Source: Candidatus Woesearchaeota archaeon UBA153
GTDB taxonomy: Archaea > Nanobdellota > Nanobdellia > Woesearchaeales > UBA525
Assembly: GCA_002503705.1 (NCBI GenBank)
Contig: DASH01000022.1
Location: 1-18,700, forward strand
Length of the DNA stretch: 18,700 nt
Reading direction: 5' to 3'
Both the position numbers and the translations under genes were made by a program. Numbering within the stretch: the first letter of the stretch is position 1; the number at the start of each line of letters is the position of its first letter. The notes under the pieces are model-generated. The model did not search any database, was not told the DNA's origin, and saw nothing but the letters and a program-made list of their open reading frames with translations. This document shows positions 6,539-13,926 of the stretch, in pieces.

Positions 6539-6547
6539 TTTTTATTA
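6539..6547 (-). promoter_or_regulatory. TATA box of the radical SAM gene
   Basis: Minus-strand TAATAAAAA is centred 26-27 bases before the ATG at 6516 and is preceded by CGAAAGGG, a plausible BRE. It lies in the 45-base gap after the small membrane-protein gene, so the radical SAM gene has its own leaderless promoter. Confidence 0.55.
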
Positions 6548-6561
6548 CTATCCCTTTCGAA

Positions 6562-6834
6562 CTATCCCTTGACGTTTCTTCCCTTGCGTCGCTTCCCGAC
6601 GAGAATTATGACGCCTTTCACGAGCGCCACGGCCATCCAGACGACGTTCAGGACGAGGAATGGCATGCTGTGCAGCGTCCACGCGTACCACGCGAGGAAC
6701 GCCGCGCCGACCAAGTTGAGGACGTTGTACGCGACGCTCTCGTGGCGCGAGTGCCGGCAGAACTCCTCGATCGCGAACGCGGCGAGGATGAGGAGCATGC
6801 CGAGGATGCCGATTGCGGTTTCGATGGGGACCAT
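6562..6834 (-). CDS. Small three-helix membrane protein (CBU_0592-like)
   Basis: A 90-residue protein with three hydrophobic segments, at about residues 6-25, 35-54 and 58-78, and a basic tail (GKRRKGRNVKG). The pattern IGILGMLLILAAFAIEE, YNVLNLVGAAFLAWYAW, PFLVLNVVWMAVALV matches the small membrane family often called CBU_0592, whose function is unknown. It follows the TadC-like gene on the same strand, but palindromic element C and a hairpin lie between them. No TATA box is seen close upstream, so it may depend on read-through from the pilus genes. Confidence 0.72.
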   Translation of the reverse strand: MVPIETAIGILGMLLILAAFAIEEFCRHSRHESVAYNVLNLVGAAFLAWYAWTLHSMPFLVLNVVWMAVALVKGVIILVGKRRKGRNVKG

Positions 6835-6844
6835 GGTTTCACTC

Positions 6845-6958
6845 CGGCCTTCAGGCCGACGTTCGCTGGCGCGGCACGGATTTTCTCGTGTTCGTCCGCC
6901 TTTGTTGTTTCGGGTGACTTTGCATGACGACTGTGACGATGAATCTTTGCCGCGCCAG
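6845..6958. repeat. Palindromic element copy C, with side hairpin
   Basis: The core runs from CTGGCGCGGCA (6866-6876) to TGCCGCGCCAG (6948-6958). It is 93 bp, or 31 codons. The side hairpin CGGCC-TTCA-GGCCG (6845-6858) precedes it by seven bases. On the minus strand the same phase is open and gives AGAAKIHRHS at the start and RAAPANVG at the end. The frame differs from that of the downstream membrane protein, so here the element is noncoding or only a shadow frame. A further hairpin, CCGCC-TTC-GGCGG (6966-6978), lies just beyond its right end. Confidence 0.85.
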
Positions 6959-6998
6959 CACGGGACCGCCTTCGGCGGCTCTTCATTTTCATCTCACG

Positions 6999-9236
6999 CT
7001 ATGTCGGGACGATGTTCGAGGCGACGATGTTGAAGAGGAGGATGACGACGAACGCGAGGCCGACGTACGTCACCGTGGAGCGGATCAGGTTCTCGCCGAG
7101 ATGGGCGTCCCGGCTCGTCGTGTCCGGACCGTCCTCGATCCCGTTCACGAGGATGGTGAGGACGAAGACGAGTTCGACGACGTACAACCCCACGACGACT
7201 TGGAAGAAGTACGTCGCGACCGCGCCGCCGCTGAACGTCGTCAGCAAGTTGCCGCCCATGCTCGCGCTCGCCCCGTTCGTCGCCGTCTCCGCGCCCAACT
7301 CGCCGACTTTGCTGCTCAGCTTTCCCAAGATCGCGGTGATCATCGACGTGATGCCGATGACGACGCCCGCGATGACCGGCGTCAGGAACTTGATCTGCGA
7401 CTTCATGCTGCTGATCACGTCCGCCATCAAATCCTTCAACCGCTCATCAACCCGGTGCATCTCCTTGATGTAGTTGCTCACGTTGATGATCGCCTGGCTC
7501 GCGATCAACGGCCCTTTCTTCGAGCTCTCCACGAGCACCTTCATGCTGCTCTCGATGATGCTGCTCGGGTATTGGTGCACGGCGCCGTACTGCTCGTGGA
7601 ACAACGCGTCATCCACTGAGAGGCCGAGCTTGGTGATGTTCACGCTCACCTGGTTGAAGAACCGCCCGGAGACGGTCTCCGGCAGGATCGCCGCGACTTT
7701 CGAGAACGCGATCTCCAACGGCAGCCCGTCGGCCAACCGGTTCCCGAGCTGGAAGAGCGCCGAAGCGAATTCGAGCTCGAGCTTCTTCGCCTCCTCGCGC
7801 TTCGCGAGCGCGCCTCTCGTTTTCATCCGGTAATAGAGGCCGACGCCGATGCCAAGCGCGAGCGGGATGAACAGGCTGAGCAGGGTGGCGACGAGGCCGA
7901 ACGGTCCAATGAGTACGTGGACGTCGTTCTCCTGGTCGACCGTGACGTCGCGGTACTCGTTGAACCAGAACTTCGCGTTCTTGAGATTGTCGTCCTCCTT
8001 GTCGAGCGTGTTGACGCTGCAGAACCCCGTCGGACCGCACTTGGACGCGCCCGTCGCGGGCACGACGAGGTCGAAGTTCGGGTTGGCGAAGTGCATGAGC
8101 AGCGGGAGGAGGCCGATGAGCAGGAGGACGCCGCCCGCGATGATGCCCGCCGCCATCGGGGTGAACGACCACGAGCCCTTCTTCCCCGTCGGTGTCGGCT
8201 CCATACCCTCTTCCGAGCTGCCGTATCCCGACGGTCGTTTCGACAGTATGTCGCGTCCGATGAAGTAGACGAGCAACGGCAACGTCGCGTTGTACAGTAT
8301 CGAGAGGTGGTACCACCGCACTTCCGGCATGAAGCTGACGAGCAGGGGGAGGATGACGAGGCCGAGGATGGGCAGGATGATGCCGAGCATGTGCAGCGTC
8401 GTCAGCGGGCTTTGCAGGTTGTGCGCGTAGTGGAGCATCTTCTCGTACGTCTCCTCGAGCATGACGCTCAACGACTTATCCAACGCCTCCAAGCGTCGCG
8501 TCTCGCCCGTCTCGACGAGACTGCTCATGATGAGGTGCATGGATTCGATGAATTCGTCGTTCGACCCGCGCCACGTCTCAAGATACACCTCGAGGCTCTC
8601 GTGGACGGACTCGTACTTTCCCGTCTCCAGGTTCCAGATGACCTTCTTCATGTCCATGCTGAGCGGCGCGTCCAAGTGCTCGGCGGCGAAATCGATCGCC
8701 AACTCGAGGTTGGACGTGTGGCGCATGTACGTGACGATGTAGAAGATGCACAGGACCATCTCGTTCGACGCCTTCATCCGCCAACTGTTCGCGATGAAGT
8801 ACGGAATCTTCGCGAGCGGAATGATAAGGCAGAGCGCGGCAATCCCGACGTAGAAGACGAGGAACAGGCTCCCCTCGCCGCCAACCACCATCGGGACGCC
8901 GAGGAAGAGGAGGATGCCGGTGAGGATGAGCACGATGGGCGCGAGAATCGAGAACGCCGTCGTCCCCTCCGGCGTCGCCTTGAGGTGGCAGACCGCGATC
9001 TGCTTCTCCAGCTCCGGTCGTTTCTTCGCGTCGGGCGACAAGGGGAGGAGCTTCTCGCAGAGCCCGCACGCCTTCTCGTACCAGCTCAGCGGCTTCGGCA
9101 GGTACTCCGCACGGAACTCCTCGTACTGTCGCGTGTGCGCCTCCGTCGTCTCGTCGCTCCGCAGCGTGTCCTGCAGCTTGTCGAGATACCGCTTCCGGAG
9201 CTCTTCATACTGGTCGTTCGGATTCTTCGACGCCAT
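6999..9236 (-). CDS. TadC/FlaJ-like membrane platform protein of a type IV pilus-like system
   Basis: A protein of 745 residues from the ATG at 9236. Two type II secretion F-like units are visible, each a helical cytosolic bundle followed by membrane helices: roughly residues 150-325 (ends PILGLVILPLLVSF) and 480-660 (KLELEFASALFQLGNRLADG, then LTPVIAGVVIGITSMI). A pair of helices at about 100-145 precedes them, and one more lies near the C-terminus. A 60-residue external loop after the helix at 365-385 carries Cys400 and Cys406 (CGPTGFC). The family anchors pilins or archaellins and is driven by the cognate ATPase, whose gene lies directly upstream on the same strand. The upstream ATG at 9284 is open, but the ATG at 9236 is preferred because GAGGT stands five bases before it and the family-like sequence begins there. 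It is longer than typical FlaJ (about 550-600 residues). Confidence 0.88.
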   Translation of the reverse strand: MASKNPNDQYEELRKRYLDKLQDTLRSDETTEAHTRQYEEFRAEYLPKPLSWYEKACGLCEKLLPLSPDAKKRPELEKQIAVCHLKATPEGTTAFSILAPIVLILTGILLFLGVPMVVGGEGSLFLVFYVGIAALCLIIPLAKIPYFIANSWRMKASNEMVLCIFYIVTYMRHTSNLELAIDFAAEHLDAPLSMDMKKVIWNLETGKYESVHESLEVYLETWRGSNDEFIESMHLIMSSLVETGETRRLEALDKSLSVMLEETYEKMLHYAHNLQSPLTTLHMLGIILPILGLVILPLLVSFMPEVRWYHLSILYNATLPLLVYFIGRDILSKRPSGYGSSEEGMEPTPTGKKGSWSFTPMAAGIIAGGVLLLIGLLPLLMHFANPNFDLVVPATGASKCGPTGFCSVNTLDKEDDNLKNAKFWFNEYRDVTVDQENDVHVLIGPFGLVATLLSLFIPLALGIGVGLYYRMKTRGALAKREEAKKLELEFASALFQLGNRLADGLPLEIAFSKVAAILPETVSGRFFNQVSVNITKLGLSVDDALFHEQYGAVHQYPSSIIESSMKVLVESSKKGPLIASQAIINVSNYIKEMHRVDERLKDLMADVISSMKSQIKFLTPVIAGVVIGITSMITAILGKLSSKVGELGAETATNGASASMGGNLLTTFSGGAVATYFFQVVVGLYVVELVFVLTILVNGIEDGPDTTSRDAHLGENLIRSTVTYVGLAFVVILLFNIVASNIVPT

Positions 9237-9378
9237 GATGACCTCAGGTGATCTCTCTTCGCGTTCGCGTCGTCCGCCGAGCATGGCTCGGTCGTTGCTG
9301 ACGCGGTACGGCTTTACTCGTTTACGTGCGCGGAATTCTCGTACGTTGTTTCACGACGACCGCGCACAGTTCGGCGTC

Positions 9379-11697
9379 TCAACGCTCGAGCAGCGACTTC
9401 TCCGCCGCGCGACGCGCCTTCCGCTTCTTCAGCTCGCGGTCAAGCCACTCCTTCCACTCGAAGAGGATTCGTTTCGTGTCCAGCTTCCCGGTGCGGTCCT
9501 TCACCTTGTCGCTCGCGCGGTGGAACATGTCGTTCGCGAGGACGACGAACGGCGCCTCGAGCACGTCGTCATCCTTCTCCTCGGCGGCGCGCTTGACGAG
9601 GTACGCTTTCGCCTCCGCGCGGAGGAGGATGTTCTCCCACACCGCGTCCCAGTCGCCCGCCCAGTCCTTCACTTGGCCGGCGATCGACTTGAGAATGTCG
9701 CTGTCGCCGTTCAGCAGGGCGTCGGTAGGCTCGAGCTCGTCCTTCTCCGCGTTGTACTTCATCAGGTCGACGAACCCGTGCTCGCGCAACGGGTCGTCCT
9801 CCCACTCTTTCCTGATCTCCGTGATCTGCGTGATACGCCGCCACTTGTGCAGGCCGTCCGCGCTCCGGATCGGGTTGGCGACGATGATGATGTCCGTCGC
9901 CTTGAAGCTCGTCCGCGGCACGTCCAAGTCGTTCACGACGCGGTCGAAGACGCCGTACGGCGAGTCGCCGTGAATCGTGCCCGCGACCACGTTCGCGAGA
10001 GCGCCGACCCGCATGGCCTCGTACAGCGCGCGCGCCTCTTTCGAACGGACTTCGCCGACGATGAGCGCCGAGTCGCCGAGACGCAAGGTCGTCCGGATGC
10101 CGTCATCAGCGGGCACTTCAGAGTCTCCTTTCGACAACGCGCCCGCCACTTTCATCGGCTGGATGTTGTACCCGAGGTCGCGCAAGGCTTCGCTCGGCAG
10201 TTCGAGCGTGTCCTCAATCGTGATGATGCGGTACTTGCGCATAATCTCGACGAGGACTGCGCCGAGCACGGACGTCTTGCCCGCGCTGCGCGTCCCCGCG
10301 ATGAGCATCGTTCGGTTCCCGTCGATGAGGAAGCTCAGGAGGCCGGCGGCGAGCGGGGTGATCATGCGCTGCTTGATGAACAACGGCAGCGTCCACGGCT
10401 TGTCGCGGTGCCGCCGGAACGCGTACGCGATCCCGGTCGGGTTCAACGGCGGCGCGATGACGCCGATACGCGCTTTCGCCACGTTGGGAATGTCGATCTC
10501 CGTGTCGAGGACGGGATCCGCTTCGTCCAACGGCCGGCCGCTCATAATCCTCAGTTTCGAAGCCCAGCTCTCCAGGTCGCTCACGCTCGGGAGGATGTTC
10601 GTCTTGCACTCGCCGAACCGCGCGTGGACGAGGAAGATAGGGATGTTCCCCGCGGGGCTGTTCACCGTGATGTCTTGGATGTCAGGGTCTGCGAGGAGGA
10701 CTTCGATGAGGCCGAACCCGACCGTGTACCGGATGAGGATGTTCGTGAGCGTCTCCAACTCCTCATCGTCGAGGTTGAGCTTGCGGTGCGCCGCCAGCTC
10801 GACGATCAAGTCGTGCCCGATGTTCGCGAACACTTCTCGCATCCGTTCCGGGTTGACGAACTCTTGCTGCGTCGGCGTGTGCTCGCTCAGAATCTTCCGC
10901 GCGGCGTCCAAGAGCTCGTAGCGCTCCTCGTCCAGCTTGAACTCCGGCGGCGTGACGTGGTACAAGTACTGGATGTCATCCTCGAGCTCGAAGACGATGA
11001 CGTCGCTCTCCCCGACAGGGTAGTTCGCCACTTCCGTCGCGCCTTTCGGAGAGCTCGCCATCAACCGCGTGAACATGAAGTCCGGCTTGATGACCGCGGC
11101 GAAGACGCGGCTGTACAGGGTGCGGTCGCCGATTTTCGCGCCTGCGAGGTACGCGTCGACTTTTCGGATGAGTTCGGTCTTCTCCAACGGCACGGCGAGC
11201 TGGTCGAGCAGCTCGATGTACTTCTGGAGCGCCTTCTGCTCTCCCGGCGTCACCGCCTTGTCGAGGTTGATCCGTTCTCGTCTCGCGGCGCGTTTCAGCG
11301 TGAGGTAGGCGCCGACCGGGTCGTTCTTCAGTCGGTTGTACACCGCTTCGTGAATCTCCCCGTACGCCTTGTTCGAGTCGACGTGCGGTGTGAGGCTCGC
11401 GAGCGCGGCGATGCTGTACGCTGAAGCCTTCCGCATGAACTTGTTGTAGAGAAGGCCGATCTCCTTGAGAAGGCGGATTTGGGCGTAGTCGTACTCGTAG
11501 TCTCGTTTCTGCGAGAAGACGATCTTCGTCGCTTCCGGGTTCTCGATGAGCAGGTCGACCGCTTTGCCCATGAAGAGCGACTCGTCTTCGATGGAGGGGG
11601 CGCGTACCGCCCCTTCGCAGTTGACGCGCAGGATGGTCTCGCCGCCTTCGCGCGAGACTTCATAGCTGAAGACTCCCGTCGGCTTCTTCTTCACCAA
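9379..11697 (-). CDS. TadA/FlaI-like secretion ATPase (type II/IV secretion superfamily)
   Basis: A 772-residue ATPase. The nucleotide-binding core shows Walker A AGTRSAGKTS (about 467-476), Asp box TIEDTLELP (493-501), Walker B LIVGEVR (545-551) and His box GTIHGDSPYG (573-582). The region at 325-430 (FGLIEVLLADPDIQDITVN, then FRRHRDKPWTLP) is the usual N2 domain. The first 300 residues are an extension not typical of FlaI, and about 110 charged residues follow the core. The enzyme powers assembly or secretion with the TadC/FlaJ-like protein encoded after it. The start is TTG at 11697 or GTG at 11694: an in-frame stop lies just upstream, and GGAGGGGTGA precedes it. No pilin, prepilin peptidase or archaellin gene is in the window. 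Confidence 0.93.
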   Translation of the reverse strand: MVKKKPTGVFSYEVSREGGETILRVNCEGAVRAPSIEDESLFMGKAVDLLIENPEATKIVFSQKRDYEYDYAQIRLLKEIGLLYNKFMRKASAYSIAALASLTPHVDSNKAYGEIHEAVYNRLKNDPVGAYLTLKRAARRERINLDKAVTPGEQKALQKYIELLDQLAVPLEKTELIRKVDAYLAGAKIGDRTLYSRVFAAVIKPDFMFTRLMASSPKGATEVANYPVGESDVIVFELEDDIQYLYHVTPPEFKLDEERYELLDAARKILSEHTPTQQEFVNPERMREVFANIGHDLIVELAAHRKLNLDDEELETLTNILIRYTVGFGLIEVLLADPDIQDITVNSPAGNIPIFLVHARFGECKTNILPSVSDLESWASKLRIMSGRPLDEADPVLDTEIDIPNVAKARIGVIAPPLNPTGIAYAFRRHRDKPWTLPLFIKQRMITPLAAGLLSFLIDGNRTMLIAGTRSAGKTSVLGAVLVEIMRKYRIITIEDTLELPSEALRDLGYNIQPMKVAGALSKGDSEVPADDGIRTTLRLGDSALIVGEVRSKEARALYEAMRVGALANVVAGTIHGDSPYGVFDRVVNDLDVPRTSFKATDIIIVANPIRSADGLHKWRRITQITEIRKEWEDDPLREHGFVDLMKYNAEKDELEPTDALLNGDSDILKSIAGQVKDWAGDWDAVWENILLRAEAKAYLVKRAAEEKDDDVLEAPFVVLANDMFHRASDKVKDRTGKLDTKRILFEWKEWLDRELKKRKARRAAEKSLLER

Positions 11698-11746
11698 GAG
11701 ACCCGCTCACCCCTCCTTGTTTCTTTTCTCCGCGGGGGTTGCAAAG

Positions 11747-11757
11747 GCTTTTAAGCC
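11747..11757 (-). promoter_or_regulatory. TATA-like element of the secretion ATPase gene
   Basis: Minus-strand GGCTTAAAAGCC lies about 55 bases before the start codon. It predicts a leader of about 25-30 bases that contains the GGAGGGGTGA ribosome site. It is back-to-back with the plus-strand promoter of the coiled-coil gene. Confidence 0.5.
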
Positions 11758-11784
11758 CGCCAGCCCCCACGACTCCCCAATAGA

Positions 11785-11791
11785 CTTATAA
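11785..11791 (+). promoter_or_regulatory. TATA box of the first coiled-coil gene
   Basis: TTATAAA predicts transcription from about 11813, giving a leader of about 20 bases before the ATG at 11835. A second, stronger-looking TATATAAA (11814-11821) is too close to that ATG to serve it unless translation begins later. Confidence 0.5.
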
Positions 11792-11834
11792 ACTCACGAT
11801 TCCGTCGAGACAGTATATAAATTTTGTGACGACG

Positions 11835-12284
11835 ATGGTCGAACCTTCACTCTTCCCGGAAAGACCGCCGCAACCGCCACCGTCAGGGTTCAGGCCTCAA
11901 TCTTCCGCTTCTGGCGCGTTGCCGCCGGGAACTGCGCGCATCGAGGAGCGCGTGAACGAGGTCGCGAGCCGTCTCGCCGTGCTGGAAGAGCGCCTCGCGA
12001 ACATGCGGAAGAAAGCCCAACTCACCGCGCAGACCTTGATCGGGTACGAGAAGGACTCTCACGAAGACTTGCGCGCCTTGACGGAACGCTTGACCGAGCT
12101 CGCGCGCAAGGTCGAAGAGGCGCACGAGAAGATCAACGCGATGAGCGGCGAGTTGTCGAACGTCGTCAAGAAACACGAGTTCTCAGTCCTTGAGCGATAC
12201 TTGGACTTGTGGGAGCCCTTGTCGTTCGTCACGCGCGAAGAGGCCAAGCTCTTGCTGAAAGCCGCGATGGAAGAGAAGAAATGA
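11835..12284 (+). CDS. Coiled-coil protein, probable accessory of the pilus-like machine
   Basis: A protein of 149 residues from the ATG at 11835; a GTG at 11826 is also open. Residues 1-35 are Pro-rich and disordered (PERPPQPPPSGFRPQ). Residues 36-120 form a long amphipathic coiled coil (IEERVNEVASRLAVLEERL, LTERLTELARKVEEAHEKI). Residues 125-145 read YLDLWEPLSFVTREEAKLLL. This last pattern recalls the short conserved C-terminal segment of archaellum accessory proteins (FlaC/D/E type), which act in the cytosol next to the ATPase. The gene is divergent from the ATPase gene, and the back-to-back promoters suggest shared regulation. The accessory role is inferred from this context. Confidence 0.68.
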   Translation: MVEPSLFPERPPQPPPSGFRPQSSASGALPPGTARIEERVNEVASRLAVLEERLANMRKKAQLTAQTLIGYEKDSHEDLRALTERLTELARKVEEAHEKINAMSGELSNVVKKHEFSVLERYLDLWEPLSFVTREEAKLLLKAAMEEKK

Positions 12285-12296
12285 TGGTTGGACCCA

Positions 12297-12393
12297 GCGT
12301 TCTGAGTCCCGGCGGTCTTTCTGTACCCCGTGTCTCATCTTTGCTCTCCGCGTTCTGAGTCCCAGTAGTCTTTCTGCCCCCCGCGCTCAGAAC
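12297..12393. repeat. Two 36-bp direct repeats plus an inverted partial copy
   Basis: Bases 12297-12332 and 12350-12385 both begin GCGTTCTGAGTCCC and match at 30 of 36 positions. A third unit in inverted orientation, CTCAGAAC (12386-12393), can pair with GTTCTGAG of either repeat. It lies just after the stop of the coiled-coil gene, so it could form the 3' end of that message or belong to a minus-strand RNA. Confidence 0.6.
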
Positions 12394-12409
12394 CCCGCTC
12401 ACCGTCTCC

Positions 12410-12555
12410 GGCCGCGATGAAAGTCTCGCTTCGCGGCGACCCTGCGGCGGCCATCGCTTCCTCGTCCGGTCGCGCAACCTGCTTGGCGCAAGCCGGCAGG
12501 ACCCGTGTATCGAGAGGCCGCCAAGGCAGGGTCGCACGACTTTTTCATCGCGGCC
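12410..12555. ncRNA. Putative structured RNA: 146-nt nested inverted repeat
   Basis: The outer stem pairs GGCCGCGATGAAA (12410-12422) with TTTCATCGCGGCC (12543-12555). An inner stem pairs GCGACCCTGC (12436-12445) with GCAGGGTCGC (12526-12535) and continues as GGCGGCC (12446-12452) with GGCCGCC (12516-12522). A short hairpin with CCTGC/GCAGG closes the tip. The strand is not known. A palindromic TATA (ATTTAAAT, near 12573) could drive a minus-strand transcript starting about at the outer stem, or the structure could be the 3' end of the upstream plus-strand message. No known RNA family is recognised. Confidence 0.5.
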
Positions 12556-12570
12556 ATCACCGCCATAACA

Positions 12571-12606
12571 TTTAAATACTCCCGGGGCGGTTTCTGGGAG
12601 AGGTGA
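12571..12606 (+). promoter_or_regulatory. TATA box and ribosome site of the second coiled-coil gene
   Basis: TTTAAATAC (12571-12579) predicts a transcript starting near 12600. GAGGTGA (12600-12606) is seven bases before the ATG at 12614, so the ribosome site would be at the very 5' end of the message. Confidence 0.6.
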
Positions 12607-12613
12607 GTCTCTG

Positions 12614-13261
12614 ATGCCTGCGCCCGCGAGCGACATCCCCTTAGCCCGCATCGAGGATATGCAGCGGAAGGGGTTGACGAACAACCAGATTATCCAGACG
12701 TTGCAGCGGGACGGCTACACCACGACGCAAGTTTTTGACGCCTTGAACCAGGCGAACATGCAACCGACGCACCAGATGAGGGACGTGACGATGGACCAGC
12801 GACCAACCAGGCCTTCTTACCAGAACCCGACGACGATGGGCTCCGGCTTGCCCGGCGACCCTTCCGGCATGCCGCCGCCGCCGAGCCTCAACGCTCCGAT
12901 GATGGGCGGGATGGGCGGTGGCGCCTCGTCTGAAGAGCTCATCGAAGCGATCATCGACGAGAAGTGGCACGAGCTTGAGAAGAGCGTGAACAAGATTATC
13001 GAGTGGAAGGACGCGATGAACGCGCGCATCGAGAAGCTCGAACAACGCATGGACGACTTGAAAGGCGATTCTGAGAAGCTGCACGACGCCGTCGTGGGGA
13101 AGATCGGCGAGTACGACCGAAACATCCTCGAGGTCGGCGCTGAGGTGAAAGCGATGGAGAAGGTCTTCTCCAAAGTCCTGCCCGTCTTCACCGAGAACGT
13201 CGCGGAATTGTCCCGTATCACTGATAAGGTGCGTAGCCCGTCTTCGGTCGTCAAGAAGTGA
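12614..13261 (+). CDS. Coiled-coil protein with N-terminal helical domain, pilus-associated
   Basis: A 215-residue soluble protein in three parts. Residues 8-48 are a small helical, UBA-like domain (IEDMQRKGLTNNQIIQTLQ, GYTTTQVFDALNQA). Residues 50-105 are disordered, rich in Pro, Met and Gly (PPPPSLNAPMMGGMGGG). Residues 106-205 are helical and coiled (SVNKIIEWKDAMNARIEKL, QRMDDLKGDSEKL). Such domain orders occur in small archaeal proteins encoded beside Tad-like ATPases. A scaffold or adaptor role next to the ATPase is likely but inferred. It has its own promoter and a strong ribosome site. A structured RNA begins ten bases after the stop. Confidence 0.68.
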   Translation: MPAPASDIPLARIEDMQRKGLTNNQIIQTLQRDGYTTTQVFDALNQANMQPTHQMRDVTMDQRPTRPSYQNPTTMGSGLPGDPSGMPPPPSLNAPMMGGMGGGASSEELIEAIIDEKWHELEKSVNKIIEWKDAMNARIEKLEQRMDDLKGDSEKLHDAVVGKIGEYDRNILEVGAEVKAMEKVFSKVLPVFTENVAELSRITDKVRSPSSVVKK

Positions 13262-13271
13262 GTCTTTTCAA

Positions 13272-13400
13272 GCGACGCCACCGTCCATGGGGTGAGCGTG
13301 CATCCTGTGAACGAGCGAAGTGCCGAGGGGGTCGTCCCTCACGGGGATACGGCACCGACGATGAAACAAACGGGACGCGAACAGGACCGGTGAGCGTCGC
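13272..13400 (+). ncRNA. Structured RNA copy 1, in the leader of the GNAT gene
   Basis: This segment is about 129 nt and shares its core with 16264-16386. The closing stem pairs GCGACGC (13272-13278) with GCGTCGC (13394-13400) and continues ACCG/CGGT and TCC/GGA. A second stem pairs GCGT (13296-13299) with ACGC (13375-13378). The central stem GTGCCG/CGGCAC holds an AGGG/CCCT hairpin. The middle block, from GAGGGGG through CCCTCACGGGGATA, is nearly identical in both copies, whereas the outer stem differs in sequence but still pairs. The segment ends 20 bases before the acetyltransferase ATG, where a riboswitch would be expected. No known class fits. Confidence 0.65.
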
Positions 13401-13419
13401 CTCGTACGACGTGACCGTC

Positions 13420-13893
13420 ATGCCTCCGAGAATCACCGTCCGGAAAGCGACGCCGAAAGACTACGCTCTTCTCAAAGAGATCAAGACGGAGTTCTACAAC
13501 TGGGAGTGCGACCACGACGAGAGACTGGATCCCACGTACGCGGAGCGAGTCCTCGGCTCGCGCCTCGCGCGCAACCTCCGACAGAACAACACCGCGTTCT
13601 TCCTCGCGTTCAAGGAGGACGCGGTCATCGGGTACGCCGGCGCTGAAGTGAAAGAGAGCCCGATTTTCGTCAAGGCGCGACGGCAAGGGCATCTTTTTAA
13701 CTTGTACGTGCGCCCCGGCCACCGCAGCGAAGGCGCGGGGAGCAAGCTCCTCGCCGCCGCGCACGACTGGTTCCGCCAGCAACGCGTCGACGAAATCATC
13801 CTCGAGCCGTACGCGTTCAACACGAAAGCGCAAAAGTTCTACGCGCGCCACGGCTACAAAGAGTACATGGTCACGTTCGTGAAGAAGACGTAG
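13420..13893 (+). CDS. GNAT family N-acetyltransferase
   Basis: A protein of 157 residues from the ATG at 13420. The N-terminal strand and helix read RITVRKATPKDYALLKEI. The central strand (AFFLAFKEDAVIGYAGAEV) is followed by the acetyl-CoA motif A LYVRPGHRSEGAGSKLLAAA, with RSEGAG as the R/QxxGxG/A pyrophosphate loop. The C-terminal LEPYAFNTKAQKFYARHGYK is the usual motif B with an N-KA-FYxxxGY pattern. These enzymes acetylate amines or protein N-termini; the substrate is unknown. The same frame is open upstream to 13258, but that stretch is the structured RNA and does not resemble the family, so the ATG at 13420 is chosen. The gene may be co-transcribed with the coiled-coil gene. Confidence 0.87.
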   Translation: MPPRITVRKATPKDYALLKEIKTEFYNWECDHDERLDPTYAERVLGSRLARNLRQNNTAFFLAFKEDAVIGYAGAEVKESPIFVKARRQGHLFNLYVRPGHRSEGAGSKLLAAAHDWFRQQRVDEIILEPYAFNTKAQKFYARHGYKEYMVTFVKKT

Positions 13894-13926
13894 AACTTTT
13901 CCAGTTCAGTTCTTTTGCAATTCTTC
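13894..13926. terminator. T-rich gap between convergent genes
   Basis: The 33 bases after the acetyltransferase stop contain the T runs CTTTTCC and TTCTTTTGC, which could end plus-strand transcription. The minus-strand gene on the right stops at 13927. Confidence 0.35.

Noticed and set aside
6648..6992. Minus-strand open frame running through palindromic element C into the small membrane-protein gene
   Set aside because: It overlaps that gene in another frame and becomes Ser/Arg low complexity. Only its element part is informative.
8914..11424. A very long plus-strand open frame (836 codons) opposite the ATPase and TadC-like genes
   Set aside because: It is Arg/Asp/Val-rich low-complexity translation from GC-rich antisense DNA, has no domain, and lies opposite two clear genes.
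11912..11927. CTGGCGCG inside the first coiled-coil gene as another palindromic element end
   Set aside because: No matching GCGCCAG partner lies at a suitable distance.
12285..12613. RNase P or SRP RNA as the identity of the structured gap
   Set aside because: Neither strand shows the GAGGAAAGUCC and ACAGAA motifs of RNase P or the helix 8 loop pattern of SRP RNA.
13258..13419. N-terminal extension of the acetyltransferase across the structured RNA
   Set aside because: The frame is open, but its translation is basic, lacks family similarity and coincides with the conserved RNA; the ATG at 13420 begins the domain.
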